This document shows positions 52,901 through 61,700 of a DNA stretch of 64,000 nt, one piece after another. Where the stretch lies: positions 1 to 64,000 of the forward strand of contig JAPFFF010000056.1 of NCBI GenBank assembly GCA_039105265.1, in the 5' to 3' direction. The notes under the pieces are model-generated. The model saw nothing but the letters and a program-made list of their open reading frames with translations. It did not search any database and was not told where the DNA came from. Numbering within the stretch: position 1 is the first letter of the stretch; every line of letters starts with the position of its first letter. The position numbers were made by a program, and so were the translations under genes. This DNA comes from Tritrichomonas musculus. Lineage: Eukaryota > Parabasalia > Tritrichomonadida > Tritrichomonadidae.

Positions 52901-55584
52901 TCAACAGTTTCGAAATCGTAGGTGATGTAATATATGTTGGGTTTCCATTCGAGACCATAGGCTAAGCAATATTCGTACACCGGATTACTGAGTATATGTG
53001 GACAGTATGGTAGTGGTTCACGATTGGGTATGAATCGCTTTCGAAATACACCATCACAGTTCTTAACATGGTTCTCGAAACACCTCATGTTGTAATGACC
53101 GTAATGGGCATATGAGCCACACTTTGGACAGATATGGATGTTGGTCAGCTTCTCAGCATTCCTGATGTACATTATGTGGATGATTCGATTTTGGGTGTAC
53201 AGCAATGCGGATTTCCTAAATGAGTTATCCTCATTGTATTTCCATTGGTCCTGAAGGTTATAGACTTTGAGATCCTCCAAGTACTCATAGATGTCCACAT
53301 TCAAGTGATGCTTCTCGGCAGATGCCTTCATGGATTCAATTGATGTACCCGGATAGTTGTTCAGGAGGTCGATTGCATCTTGAGATGGCTTAGTAGAATA
53401 CACTATATTGTGATCCTCGCATAGGAGCTTCCTAGCTGCCTGTGTGCGATTCTTGGTATTGCAACCAGATTCGGGGTCAACCAGATGGTCATCTAGACAT
53501 GCAGCCAGAAATCGGTACCAACATAGATTGTCATCGGCATTGTCCGTGATGATGAATTTGCTATTTTTGATCTCAGGAGGTAAATCCTTGATTGGACCAC
53601 TGACCTTGACCATTCGAGATACCGTGAATGAGACTGATCCTACCATAATCAACTTGGTTCCAGATGTTGAGGTCTCATATGAGTGCAGTACTGATTCAAT
53701 ATAGTACTTCACGATATCAAGCGATTGCTCATCACGAACCACAATTGGGATAGCCGATTTATAGTTGTTCCAATTGATTTCCCTAGCTGCATATTCACAT
53801 GAATACCCAAACACTTTCTCAGCATAGGGGGTCTCAAATACACCCGAGAGTTGGAAATAGATTTTGAATGGTTTTACCTCACGCTTATAGACCTGTTGCA
53901 AGCCGTCATATATAGAGTTCAATGAGGATATTGAGTTGAAGTAGTATATGTATATTGGCTCATAGGTATCGATATCCTCACGCTCATTGGAATCACTATC
54001 AGCATATTTGGTATATGATCGCCAAGCCTCAACAGCCCTATCATAGCTATCAGGTTCATTCACCATGAGGAAATCGGTGTGTTTCGATTTGAACTCATGG
54101 CCGAACTCACTGAGGTAATCGAGTATTTCATTATTTTCAGGGTCCTTGGGGAGATCATCGATATTTTCGGGGGCCTTGGGGGAATCATTGATAATATGGA
54201 CCAGTTTTGTAACCTTAGTCCTGTCTCGGGGTATATTATGTATTTCAGTTCTGTCGATATACTCGGGGAAATATTTGTTGAAATAGGAATGTGCTTTGTT
54301 ATCATCAATACTAGCGTTACTACCGATAATATGATTCAGTTTTGTAACCTTAGTCCTGTCTCGGAGTATATCTTGTATTTCAGCTCTATCGAGATACTCG
54401 GGATAATACTTGTTGAAATATGAATATGCTTTGTGTTCATCATCTAATTGCTGAATGAACTTAATCCAGGTATTCAATTGCTGGCGTTCATCAATGCGGT
54501 CCTCAATCTTGTAAGCATCTCTATTGAAATTATTGAAGTAATCATTATCTACGGCAGCACGGCGTTCAGTCTCAAGTCTCTCGAAGAATGTATCAAGATC
54601 TGATTCCTTGATATGATAATCGCGATCAAAACCGGTGCGATATACAAATAAATTATCATTCAGGAACTTTACGAAACTGCTCAGTCGTTCATTATATGAT
54701 CTGTTGTGGAATTGGATGTTGGCATCGAACTCCTCATTGGCTTTATCGATATATTCTTCAACAGTTTCCTCGGGTATAATACGTTTAGCGAAATTCTTAG
54801 TACTAATCTTGCGATGCTTTTCACGTTCCAGTTTCTTCTCCTGTTCCCGCTTCTGTTTCAATCGATCGCGTTTCAATTTCTCAGCCTGTTTCCGTTCTCG
54901 CTTCTGGAGACGTTCCTGTTCAATACGCTCCTGTTCCGATTTCTTAGCGAGTTCACGTTCAAGTCTGACCTCCTCAAGTGCAATCAGATTCTTGTCAGTT
55001 GCATCCCTCAGCAGCTCATCCTCTTGTTCATCACGCAGTCTCTCAAAGAATTTCTCAAAATGGGATTCCTCGAGATAATAATCGCGATCAAACCCAGTAC
55101 GATATACGAATGCATTGTCATTTAGGAACTTTATGAAACCGTTCCGTCGTTCATTATATGGTATGTCGTATGGGATATTGCCACCGAACTCCTCATTGGC
55201 GATATCTATATAAGCGTCAACAGTATTTGTAGCTTGAATATTTCTAGCAAAATTCTTAGTAATAATCTTGCTATTCAGTAAACGTTCAGCATGATCCAGT
55301 CCCAATTTCTCGAGACGCTCCTGTTCAGCACGCGTAAGCCTTAGTCGTCTGATGAATGTTTCAAGATCTGATTCCTTGAGCTTATTGTCGGTATCAAAAC
55401 CAGTGTGAGCTACAAATGAGTTCTCATTCAGGAACTTTATGAGACTGCTCAGCTGTCCAACATATGGTCTGTAGGATGAGATACCCCCATCGAACTCCTC
55501 ATTGATGATATTGATATAGTCTCTGACGACATCTGTGGGTAGAACCTTTTTATCGAAATTCCAACTAGTAATATTACTACTCAT
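49951..55584 (-). CDS. polB: Protein-primed type B DNA polymerase (element E)
   Basis: 1877 aa, longer than the 1510-aa copies. The N-terminus has three tandem repeats of about 75 residues (NEEF...FLNDNxFVYRTGFDRDYxxxESxxxxFFERL) joined by Arg/Lys/Glu coiled coil, and a doubled unit YFNKYxPEYxDRxEI. Then come an OTU-like segment NLCWYRFLAACL, zinc finger CPKCGSYAHYGH, exonuclease YDFETVE (about 888) and FGFNSSRFDSN, an HNH-like insert (about 1263), and polymerase motifs DFNSLYPS (about 1392), KISMNGSYGYDG (about 1584) and GDTDSAYF (about 1688). Two short module insertions lie at 52377-52393 and 50128-50160. Confidence 0.96.
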   Translation of the reverse strand: MSSNITSWNFDKKVLPTDVVRDYINIINEEFDGGISSYRPYVGQLSSLIKFLNENSFVAHTGFDTDNKLKESDLETFIRRLRLTRAEQERLEKLGLDHAERLLNSKIITKNFARNIQATNTVDAYIDIANEEFGGNIPYDIPYNERRNGFIKFLNDNAFVYRTGFDRDYYLEESHFEKFFERLRDEQEDELLRDATDKNLIALEEVRLERELAKKSEQERIEQERLQKRERKQAEKLKRDRLKQKREQEKKLEREKHRKISTKNFAKRIIPEETVEEYIDKANEEFDANIQFHNRSYNERLSSFVKFLNDNLFVYRTGFDRDYHIKESDLDTFFERLETERRAAVDNDYFNNFNRDAYKIEDRIDERQQLNTWIKFIQQLDDEHKAYSYFNKYYPEYLDRAEIQDILRDRTKVTKLNHIIGSNASIDDNKAHSYFNKYFPEYIDRTEIHNIPRDRTKVTKLVHIINDSPKAPENIDDLPKDPENNEILDYLSEFGHEFKSKHTDFLMVNEPDSYDRAVEAWRSYTKYADSDSNEREDIDTYEPIYIYYFNSISSLNSIYDGLQQVYKREVKPFKIYFQLSGVFETPYAEKVFGYSCEYAAREINWNNYKSAIPIVVRDEQSLDIVKYYIESVLHSYETSTSGTKLIMVGSVSFTVSRMVKVSGPIKDLPPEIKNSKFIITDNADDNLCWYRFLAACLDDHLVDPESGCNTKNRTQAARKLLCEDHNIVYSTKPSQDAIDLLNNYPGTSIESMKASAEKHHLNVDIYEYLEDLKVYNLQDQWKYNEDNSFRKSALLYTQNRIIHIMYIRNAEKLTNIHICPKCGSYAHYGHYNMRCFENHVKNCDGVFRKRFIPNREPLPYCPHILSNPVYEYCLAYGLEWKPNIYYITYDFETVEQPVNTSIGSSTTINSRLIPLSVSSCVKSQSGCTTKHFSLRDSSEFIIKWIEWLFEQSKQVYHDKVQYMKSFINQPVDNLKTIDRNLNVITVFGFNSSRFDSNLFKEYLNYSSAKRTTLWSVEPNSIIGTTSSLKQFILKSPKYDTKLRFIDAQSFVAGGTLRQFGVDFGQSMALHSNGIICGGVENSSKGVFPYEAINTENYNEVLSKAEPFEYEAFYSYLNQKNPLTPDDYKLYLEDAKNYKTRWDYLLAYNDNDVEMMIKPIDNLIALNAQYNVDLISNLSLSKNASCIKYALAYKEFDPNAEYSIQNPINKFKPNLDWWRFKCENYYNQDVKYNQSHKDKPRNLDKCVCEEQFDKFMEMYNNPDTGKCHLCGEHFTWTNRPTLDRINNDIGHELSNCKLACAECNRLRSRDDPNITKLRIQLKKYCKMMHLPTLINDEQEYYSLRNNITGGLSNVMHRVNIKGHTKINRFRYNAVDHKVISYDTPHTMTHIVGVDFNSLYPSAFSSTKHDANPYHGGVMYMPGSMMERFEVYKDGVKNMKTYNTCMGIINNNQKYQDHPKFLFKAEVMLKCPISKINYFINFPPVFRNFDITNDEATIGPYMHDYMTRNKLPSVDKTERKLTMSVDTMGTYQTFSNYYLWFLLDHGLVIEDIKSLTTYEAHRGFNPFVSEFMKRRQDIISGAVSGNEKFYKISMNGSYGYDGMNTEKFSKIKICSRDKTFQNIIYDNYVSGTKLSDDNYLLQMNPKSFKCTTCLQESFWTLDNAKFWYLTFIYDFMYKCLDVERFHFIEGDTDSAYFAVAGDDTKGSDQEFKYIIKNRVFYDENIYKFMPNPNINTIADEKKILGLCIEKYGENMIALAPKCYTIFNSGSVTKALKLKGVSLKKNHITSDDYKDIIDNGGVKVGKNINLQMMRELSAPPGMTMRNKIQSKISEMTMSKITVNKNALTGTHTKMIVLENQSCAPFIHGLTSGDYIICNSN
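50128..50160 (-). repeat. Hairpin unit in E PolB, copy of the fibre insertion
   Basis: On the minus strand it matches 49165-49196 with one mismatch in 31-32 bases, but it is read in another frame (MRELSAPPGM). It lies in a stretch of about 20 codons that the C and D polymerases lack. Confidence 0.93.
52377..52393 (-). repeat. GCAAAGC-CAT-GCTTTGC hairpin in E PolB
   Basis: A perfect 7-bp stem with a three-base loop, within about 45 bp (15 codons) that the C and D polymerases lack just before NSSKGVFPYE. Confidence 0.85.
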
Positions 55585-55603
55585 TTGCCCATTGGTAAAA
55601 ATA

Positions 55604-55611
55604 CAAAAATA
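55604..55611 (-). promoter_or_regulatory. TATTTTTG box before PolB gene (E)
   Basis: TATTTTTG on the minus strand, 19 bases before the ATG at 55584, followed by a second T-run. Confidence 0.5.
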
Positions 55612-55650
55612 ATCATCGCAACGCGGTTGATGACATACTATTTTTGAATT

Positions 55651-56172
55651 TTACTCAATTGTATCAATCTCATCTGGAGCTGGGCCGTTTATAGGCATAT
55701 GGGTGTTGATTAGTTTTTGGGTCATATACATGGAGATACTCAATTTCAGGTTATCACGTATGAGTCTACGCAATAGGGATACGCGTTTATGAGGTTCTGC
55801 GTTGGAGATCGCATCGATTACTGTCTGTGATGTGACATATTGGATCAATCGGTCGTGATCCCCAATATCCAGGAACTTGCTTCGATTGAATATATGGGTG
55901 CGATTTAAACGAGGTCGAGGATGTTCAATAGATGGGGTCTCAGGAGGTGAGTCATTTGCATCCTGAGTGGTGTCCTGAGTGGTGTCGATATGAGCTTCAG
56001 CCTTTGGGGTATCAGCAGATGGTTTGCGTTTATGGTTCATACGCTTAATCAAATGCTTGACATCTCGGCGCAAATCGGTAATACCATCTACGATCTTTAG
56101 GAGTATCTCAGCATCAGTTGCTGTATCAGTAGCCATATCAGTAGCTGTACCAGTTGCTGTATCAGTATCCAT
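55651..56172 (-). CDS. 173-aa protein upstream of PolB (element E)
   Basis: It starts with MDTDTATGTATDMATDTATD (a Thr/Asp/Ala repeat). The C-terminal domain is related to 17636 and 58294 (IFNRSKFLDIGDHDRLIQYV, HKRVSLLRRLIRDNLKLSIS, MTQKLIN). Unlike in C and D it is on the same strand as PolB, 66 bases upstream. Constant linkage to PolB suggests a replication role. Confidence 0.82.
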   Translation of the reverse strand: MDTDTATGTATDMATDTATDAEILLKIVDGITDLRRDVKHLIKRMNHKRKPSADTPKAEAHIDTTQDTTQDANDSPPETPSIEHPRPRLNRTHIFNRSKFLDIGDHDRLIQYVTSQTVIDAISNAEPHKRVSLLRRLIRDNLKLSISMYMTQKLINTHMPINGPAPDEIDTIE

Positions 56173-56177
56173 TTATG

Positions 56178-56185
56178 CAAAAATA
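56178..56185 (-). promoter_or_regulatory. TATTTTTG box before 173-aa gene (E)
   Basis: TATTTTTG on the minus strand, five bases before the ATG at 56172. Confidence 0.6.
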
Positions 56186-56227
56186 AAATATTATTTTCGA
56201 CTGTTCCAGGGATTTTGACGAATGTAC

Positions 56228-56995
56228 TTATGATTGCATTGTGGTTGTGAAATATTTGTCCACTGCTGTGTGAAAATCATTAAGGCATGACCTTTTGATG
56301 GTAATCCTAGTTCCACCTACAGTGACATCATCCCCTTTGAACATAGCTTTGGCCATTCGCTTGATATCTTCATTCGGGGTCATTGCGATGGGTAGGTCAT
56401 CAATAAATATCCAGCGCTTCTTCTTATCTTGATATATCCTACTGACCTGCCTCCATGAATGCTTGTTGCGACGAACGAGATGGAGTACCACAGAATCCTT
56501 ATCTTTGGGAAGATCCTCAAGCCATATCATATATCGGTAGCTATTTTTGTGATCCTTGGGGACAGCCCTTGGAGTGAGGTCCTTGATTTTGTTATCCAGC
56601 TGCTCGCGTTGCTGAGAAGCTAGTGAATCCAATAATTGCATGACATCCCATGCATATGATGGTGATGCCCACATTGCAATATGATTGACCAGCAATCGGT
56701 GAACATACATACCCTTCAAATCATTTGACAAATTGGGTCTATCTTCATACAATTTCTGGTCTGGTAGAATTCTACCGGACCCACTTTCGAGCAATTCCTG
56801 TGTTGATTTGTTATCAAACCAATGGCGAAACTGCTTCTTGGAATTGCATGCAGCGAGAATGCTTTGAGCTTGGTACATATCATCCTTAATGGAATGTATC
56901 AAACGGAGCTTCTCATTATACTGGATGAATTCATATTCGGTATCGATTGGTTCGACAACAGCTGACACTGATGTGTTTGTCCCAGTTGATTCCAT
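56228..56995 (-). CDS. KilA-N domain protein (element E)
   Basis: 255 aa. YEFIQYNEKLRLIHSIKDDM, RHWFDNKSTQELL and YVHRLLVNHIAMWASPSYA form the KilA-N DNA-binding domain, followed by a coiled linker and a C-terminal domain (YRYMIWLED, LHLVRRNKHSWRQV, DDLPIAMTPNEDIK) shared with 6493-7251. Located near the right end of E, not next to the capsid gene as in A. Confidence 0.9.
   Translation of the reverse strand: MESTGTNTSVSAVVEPIDTEYEFIQYNEKLRLIHSIKDDMYQAQSILAACNSKKQFRHWFDNKSTQELLESGSGRILPDQKLYEDRPNLSNDLKGMYVHRLLVNHIAMWASPSYAWDVMQLLDSLASQQREQLDNKIKDLTPRAVPKDHKNSYRYMIWLEDLPKDKDSVVLHLVRRNKHSWRQVSRIYQDKKKRWIFIDDLPIAMTPNEDIKRMAKAMFKGDDVTVGGTRITIKRSCLNDFHTAVDKYFTTTMQS
56758..56781 (-). repeat. GAATTC-centred palindrome inside KilA-N gene (E)
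   Basis: GGTCTGGTAGAATTCTACC plus GGACC, palindromic but for one pair. It shares the GGTAGAATTCTACC core with 38837-38850 and is in frame (GSGRILPDQ) at the same linker position as the palindrome in A. Confidence 0.9.
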
Positions 56996-57087
56996 TTGGA
57001 ATTCGATAAAAAATTGAGTTGCATTGCGAACTAGCTAGTTATTACATCATATGGAGTTGAGTCCAAAAATATATAATGGGAATGAGC

Positions 57088-57390
57088 TTACGCATATTCA
57101 TATGAGAATGCGAGTATTTTCAATAGCATCTTGATACGCCCCAAATCGAGTTCCTTGCGATCATAGCTATCACCATCTATGATTTTGGTTCGGAGGGATT
57201 CCAAATCGGTTTCGAAATTTGATATTGTGTCGATGAGATCGTCCATGAAATCATCGTCGTTGTGGTAGTCGAATGCAAGGGATTTCCATTGGGGATATTT
57301 CTTGAGGATGACGCGTTCGAGGTAATCGAGTTTGACACCATTAGCTTCGACAGTGGAGAGTTGTGGTATGGCAGCTGTTGCTGAATTCAT
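57088..57390 (-). CDS. Conserved 100-aa protein at right end of E
   Basis: The start at 57390 (MNSATAAIPQL) is chosen because the upstream frame runs through the terminal repeat. Helical: VKLDYLERVILKKYPQW, DDFMDDLIDTISNFETDLES and KMLLKIL. The 81-aa gene of D (57951) also begins MNSA and has a similar helical, acidic make-up, so the two may be equivalents. Confidence 0.75.
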   Translation of the reverse strand: MNSATAAIPQLSTVEANGVKLDYLERVILKKYPQWKSLAFDYHNDDDFMDDLIDTISNFETDLESLRTKIIDGDSYDRKELDLGRIKMLLKILAFSYEYA

Positions 57391-57450
57391 TTCTAACTGG
57401 ATAAAAAATCGAATTGGTTTGAGAATCGCGTTATTTTTGGAATTCATCTG

Positions 57451-57738
57451 GTCTGTCCCATCGGTCTGTGTCGCCATCGGAACGTTCCATCGGTCTGTTC
57501 CATAGGTAGACACATAAGTGGTCCATAAGTGGTCTATAGGTGGGCCATATGCGGCCTATTTTCGGAATTTGTATGGGCCCGAATATGGGTGTTTTAAAGG
57601 CGTTTTGGGGTAGTATGCGGTATGGGTCCCATATGTGGATTTTGAATTTTAACCCGAATATGGGCCCAAAAATGGGCCATTTATAGGCGTTTTAAGTGGA
57701 TTCTATCTGACCCCGATTATTGATACACTATCACTACT
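57451..57738 (-). repeat. Right terminal inverted repeat of element E
   Basis: 288 bp, ending CTATCACTACT, the mirror of the left repeat. An open frame runs into it from the 100-aa gene, but the likely start of that gene (57390) lies outside. Confidence 0.98.
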
Positions 57739-57744
57739 TAGCTT
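57739..57744. repeat. Target site duplication of E, right copy
   Basis: TAGCTT follows the terminal CT of element E, identical to 32892-32897. Confidence 0.95.
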
Positions 57745-57886
57745 GAGATGCTTGTGGTAATGGTTGTACTGATGGATATTCAACTGGTTGTGGTTGCTTT
57801 GGTTTGATGTTTATATTAATACTGGTTGATTGTTCCTGCTTAACTGATGCATCGTTTTCTGATGATAGAATACGTGCTTTATTCAT
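57745..57886 (-). pseudogene. 5' part of 220-aa-type gene, split by element E
   Basis: It begins MNKARILSSENDASVKQEQS and continues with Pro/Gln-rich sequence up to the target duplication of E. The 3' part is at 32470-32891. The split is caused by the insertion of E. Confidence 0.9.
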
Positions 57887-57950
57887 ATTTAAGTTATTCG
57901 TTTTAGGTAAAAATAAAACAACATTAATGATGAGCCATTCAATGATTCAT

Positions 57951-58196
57951 TTATAAAGTCATTTGTTCAGCTGATTTAATACGTTCATCAATGGTTCTTA
58001 ATTGTATCTTAATCGATTCAATATCATTAAATAGCTGTTTATATATCGACAGTATGTGAATCATCTTATCAAAAGTTCCGTTTAATGCGTCATCTTCAGA
58101 ATTCATACATTTATCAAATATCTTATCCTTTACCCTTCTAAACTGAGCGTGTAAAGATGATGTATCACAACTCAAACCATTAATAGCACTATTCAT
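57951..58196 (-). CDS. Small helical 81-aa protein (element D)
   Basis: MNSAINGLSCDTSSLHAQF, then long helices (IHILSIYKQLFNDIESIKIQ, IDERIKSAEQM). Only its first codons are matched in segment C near 17530-17540, where the C copy stops at the repeat junction. Possibly the equivalent of the 100-aa gene of E. Confidence 0.75.
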   Translation of the reverse strand: MNSAINGLSCDTSSLHAQFRRVKDKIFDKCMNSEDDALNGTFDKMIHILSIYKQLFNDIESIKIQLRTIDERIKSAEQMTL

Positions 58197-58203
58197 TTAA
58201 ACC

Positions 58204-58312
58204 AAAAATAAAACTTCAAAATGATTTTTGATGACTGATACCTAAAATATAAGTCATTTATTTGATTTCAATTGAAGGTTAAAATTACCCCTTTTAATAG
58301 CTCTTATTATTA
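58204..58312. repeat. 3' stem-loop module, copy 3
   Basis: Nearly the same as 17553-17660, including the AATTGAAGGTTAAAATTACC block. It lies at the 3' end of the 135-aa gene and before the start of the 81-aa gene. Confidence 0.8.
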
Positions 58313-58701
58313 TCATTGTCATCTTCATTGTCATGCGTCTTTTGCCTTTTGAATGTGAGAATCCTGTTAATCATGTATGATGTTATATTTATATTTAAAT
58401 GCTTTTGAATCAATTGTTTTGCAAATGATGCTTGTTTATGTTGTGGTAGTTTCATTATTTCTTTCATTCGTTCATCATCAAGGAACTGTATAACTAATTC
58501 ACGGTCATGAGCGTTCAAGAACTTTGATGAATTGAATAAAGCTCGTTTTGGTTTATCATCTTTTATTTGATTCTCTTCATCTGATGAATCATTATTGTCA
58601 TTGTCAAATGAACCTTCATTATCATCTGATTTAGCAATTAATATTGTTAACAAATGATGTATTTCTTCAACATGCTTCATTATCTCTCTTAACTCAGACA
58701 T
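58294..58701 (-). CDS. 135-aa protein divergent from PolB (element D)
   Basis: Almost identical to 17636-18073 (RALFNSSKFLNAHDRELV, KQASFAKQLIQKHL), without the 30-bp hairpin insertion. It is divergent from PolB with about 90 bases between starts. Candidate replication partner. Confidence 0.84.
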   Translation of the reverse strand: MSELREIMKHVEEIHHLLTILIAKSDDNEGSFDNDNNDSSDEENQIKDDKPKRALFNSSKFLNAHDRELVIQFLDDERMKEIMKLPQHKQASFAKQLIQKHLNINITSYMINRILTFKRQKTHDNEDDNDNNKSY

Positions 58702-58794
58702 TTCAATGAAATAAAAAACTCTAATTATTTTTTTATTTTTTGATTTAACATTTTTTCAAAATTCAAATAATTTGATTTTTTAATTATATCATAA

Positions 58795-61700
58795 ATGAGT
58801 TCGCGTTATTACTATCAAAAAGATACCAAATCATTTGTTATTGAACAAATCAGGTATATCAATAATGAACTTCAATTAAAACCTCGCTTGTCAACATCTA
58901 AACCTAGTGATTATGATGTTAAACACTTCAAGTCAATCTTAGAAAATTATCTGAATTCATTCGGTTTTAGAGAACATGAAGGTGATAGAATCAATGATAC
59001 AACAATATTAGCTTTCGTCAACAGAATGAAAAGAGAAGCAGAAGCAGAAGAACAACCAGAAGAAGAGGAGGAGGAAGAGGAACAATTTGAAGAAGAAGAA
59101 CAAGATGATGAACAACAACTAAAACAAAAACAAATCGAGGCCAATATTAAAATAGCTCATGATGCTCTAAACAAAGCCCTTCAATTAATTAAATCTGAAA
59201 ATATATTATTGAGACCATTACCGCCAAAGACAAACAAACAACCTCAACGATATGAAGACATTCGATTTAACAATGAAAATGCTGAATTAATTGAATATCT
59301 CAAAAAGTTTAGCTATAAAGGTGTTCATTCAAAACATGATTCATATTTCATAATCAATGAACCTGAGAACTTTGATGAAGCAGTAGAAGCTTGCAGTCAT
59401 TTTATTGATCAGTTCCCAAACGATAGTGAAAAGGTTGAACGATTAGATGAAGACAGTAAAGAACCGATTAAAATATATTACAAAAACGGTGTATCATCAA
59501 TTGAAGACATCAATGAATATTTGACTGAAACAGTATTTAAACAAGAAGTGAAACCGTTCAAAATATATTTTCAATTGACAGGCATATTTGAGATTCCGCC
59601 AAAGAATGAAAGTGAAAGGTACACGTATAAGGCAAGTGAAATCAAATGGAAAAACTATAAATCATCAATTCCGATAATAGTCAGAGAGAATAAAGATATT
59701 GACAAAGTTAAACTGTATGTTGAATCAAAAATACATGAATATGAAACCACTACTTCAAACATCAAATTATGTATCGTTTGGTCAGTATCGTTTACAATCT
59801 CACGAGTTGTTAAGATAACAGGTAAGATTGATGATTTACCAAAAGAATTCATTAAAAATAAATATATCATTATTGATAACGTTGATGATTGTTTGTGTTG
59901 GTATCGATTTCTTGCTTGTTGTTTGAATAGAGAATTAATGAAAAGACCGTTCACAATCTCAGACCGAACAGCAGCAGCAAAGAAAATATTATGTGATGAA
60001 CACGGTTTGAGTTATACAAAGAAGCCTTCAAAAGCAGCAAAACAATTAATCAACACATTCAAAGGAATCACGATTGAAGAAATGAAAGAATCAGCGAAGA
60101 AGCATAACATTAATGTCAACATATATGAATATGACAAAGAGAAAAATATTTATGATTTACAAGACCAATGGCATAACGTCGATGATGAAACAAAAACGTT
60201 TTCAGCTCTCTTGTATTCAAAGGATAAGATACTTCACATAATGTACATCATCAATGCTGAAGCATTAACAAATATTCATATTTGTCCTCATTGTGGTTCA
60301 TACATTCACAAAGGTCATGAACATATGGATAGATTCAATAACCATGTCAAGAAATGTGAGAAGCTAGGAGGCAAATTCAAAAAGGATTTCATACCTTCAC
60401 GAGAAGCTTTGCCATACTGTCCACACATTTTAAACAATCCTGTTTATTTGTATTGTCTTTCATATGAACTTGAATGGAAGCCAACAATTCATTATATCAC
60501 TTATGATTTTGAAACAATGGAGCAAAAGATTGAAAAGAAAGTCAGTGATAAATCTGTTATCAATTCTCGATTGATTCCTTTGAGTGTTTCATCATGTGTG
60601 AAGCTTGATAAAGGTTTGATAACAAAGAACTTTGATATACGAACAAATGAATTCATTGCCAAATGGATTGACTGGTTATTTGTTGCTAGCTGTGATGTGT
60701 ATGTTGATAAATTGAATCATTTGAAGAGCTTTATTAAAGATAAATCGGAAGAAGAACTCAATAAAATAGATTCATCATTGAAAACAATAACAGTATTCGG
60801 TTTTAATTCATCACGATTTGATTCAAATCTATTTAAAGAGCAATTGATTAAAAATCATTGGTCTATCGATAGCGGAATGATTGGAACAGCTACATCATTG
60901 AAACAATTTATATTGAAATCATCAAAGTATTCCATTCGATTACGATTCATTGACGCACAAGCATTTGTTGCTGGAGGAACACTCAAACAGTTTGGAATCG
61001 ATTTTGGCGGTATATCTAACAGTTCGAAAGGTGTATTTCCTTATGAAGCAATCAACAGTGAAAATTATAATGAAGTGTTATCAAAGAGTGAACCGTTCAA
61101 ATATGAAGACTTTTACAGTTATCTCAATCAAAAGAATCCATTAACGAAAGCTGATTATGAAGAGTATTTGATAGATTCAAAGAGGTTTGCAACACGTTGG
61201 GATTATTTGTTATCATACAATGACAATGATGTTGAAATGATGATTAAACCTATTGACAACCTTATTCAAATGAATGCTGAATATAAAGTTGATTTGATTA
61301 GCAATCTTTCGTTATCAAAGAATGCTTCATGTATCAAATATGCTCTTGCTTACAAAGATTTCAACCCGAAGAACGACTATGAAATCATAAACAATTCAAA
61401 CACATTCAAACCATCAATGAAATGGTGGTTAAATAAATGTGATAACTATCGAAAGCAAGATGAAAAACATAACCAGACGAAAGAAAATAAAAGGGATTTA
61501 ACAAAATGTGTTAGTGAAAAAGATTTTGATGCATTCATGAAATTGTATGAATCAAATGAAACAGGTAAATGTCATTTATGTGGTGAACACTTCACATATG
61601 AAAACAAACCAACTCTTGACCGAATAGATAACAACAAAGGACATCAGATTGATAACTGTTTGTTGGCTTGTGCTGAATGTAATCGTTTGAGACAAAGAGA

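Larger units (their letters stand above)
32898..57738. mobile_element. Complete Maverick/Polinton element E (24,841 bp)
   Basis: The element has 288-bp terminal inverted repeats (32898-33185 and 57451-57738) that I compared base by base without finding a difference. It starts AG and ends CT and is flanked by TAGCTT on both sides, the 6-bp duplication typical of Polintons. Eighteen genes lie inside and all look whole. Identical ends mean very recent insertion. It landed in a virion-associated gene of element D. Confidence 0.97.

Noticed and set aside
57391-57513. Longer start for the 100-aa gene within the right terminal repeat
   Set aside because: The extra codons are terminal-repeat sequence, which is also present at the left end without a gene; the MNSA start is shared with the D gene.
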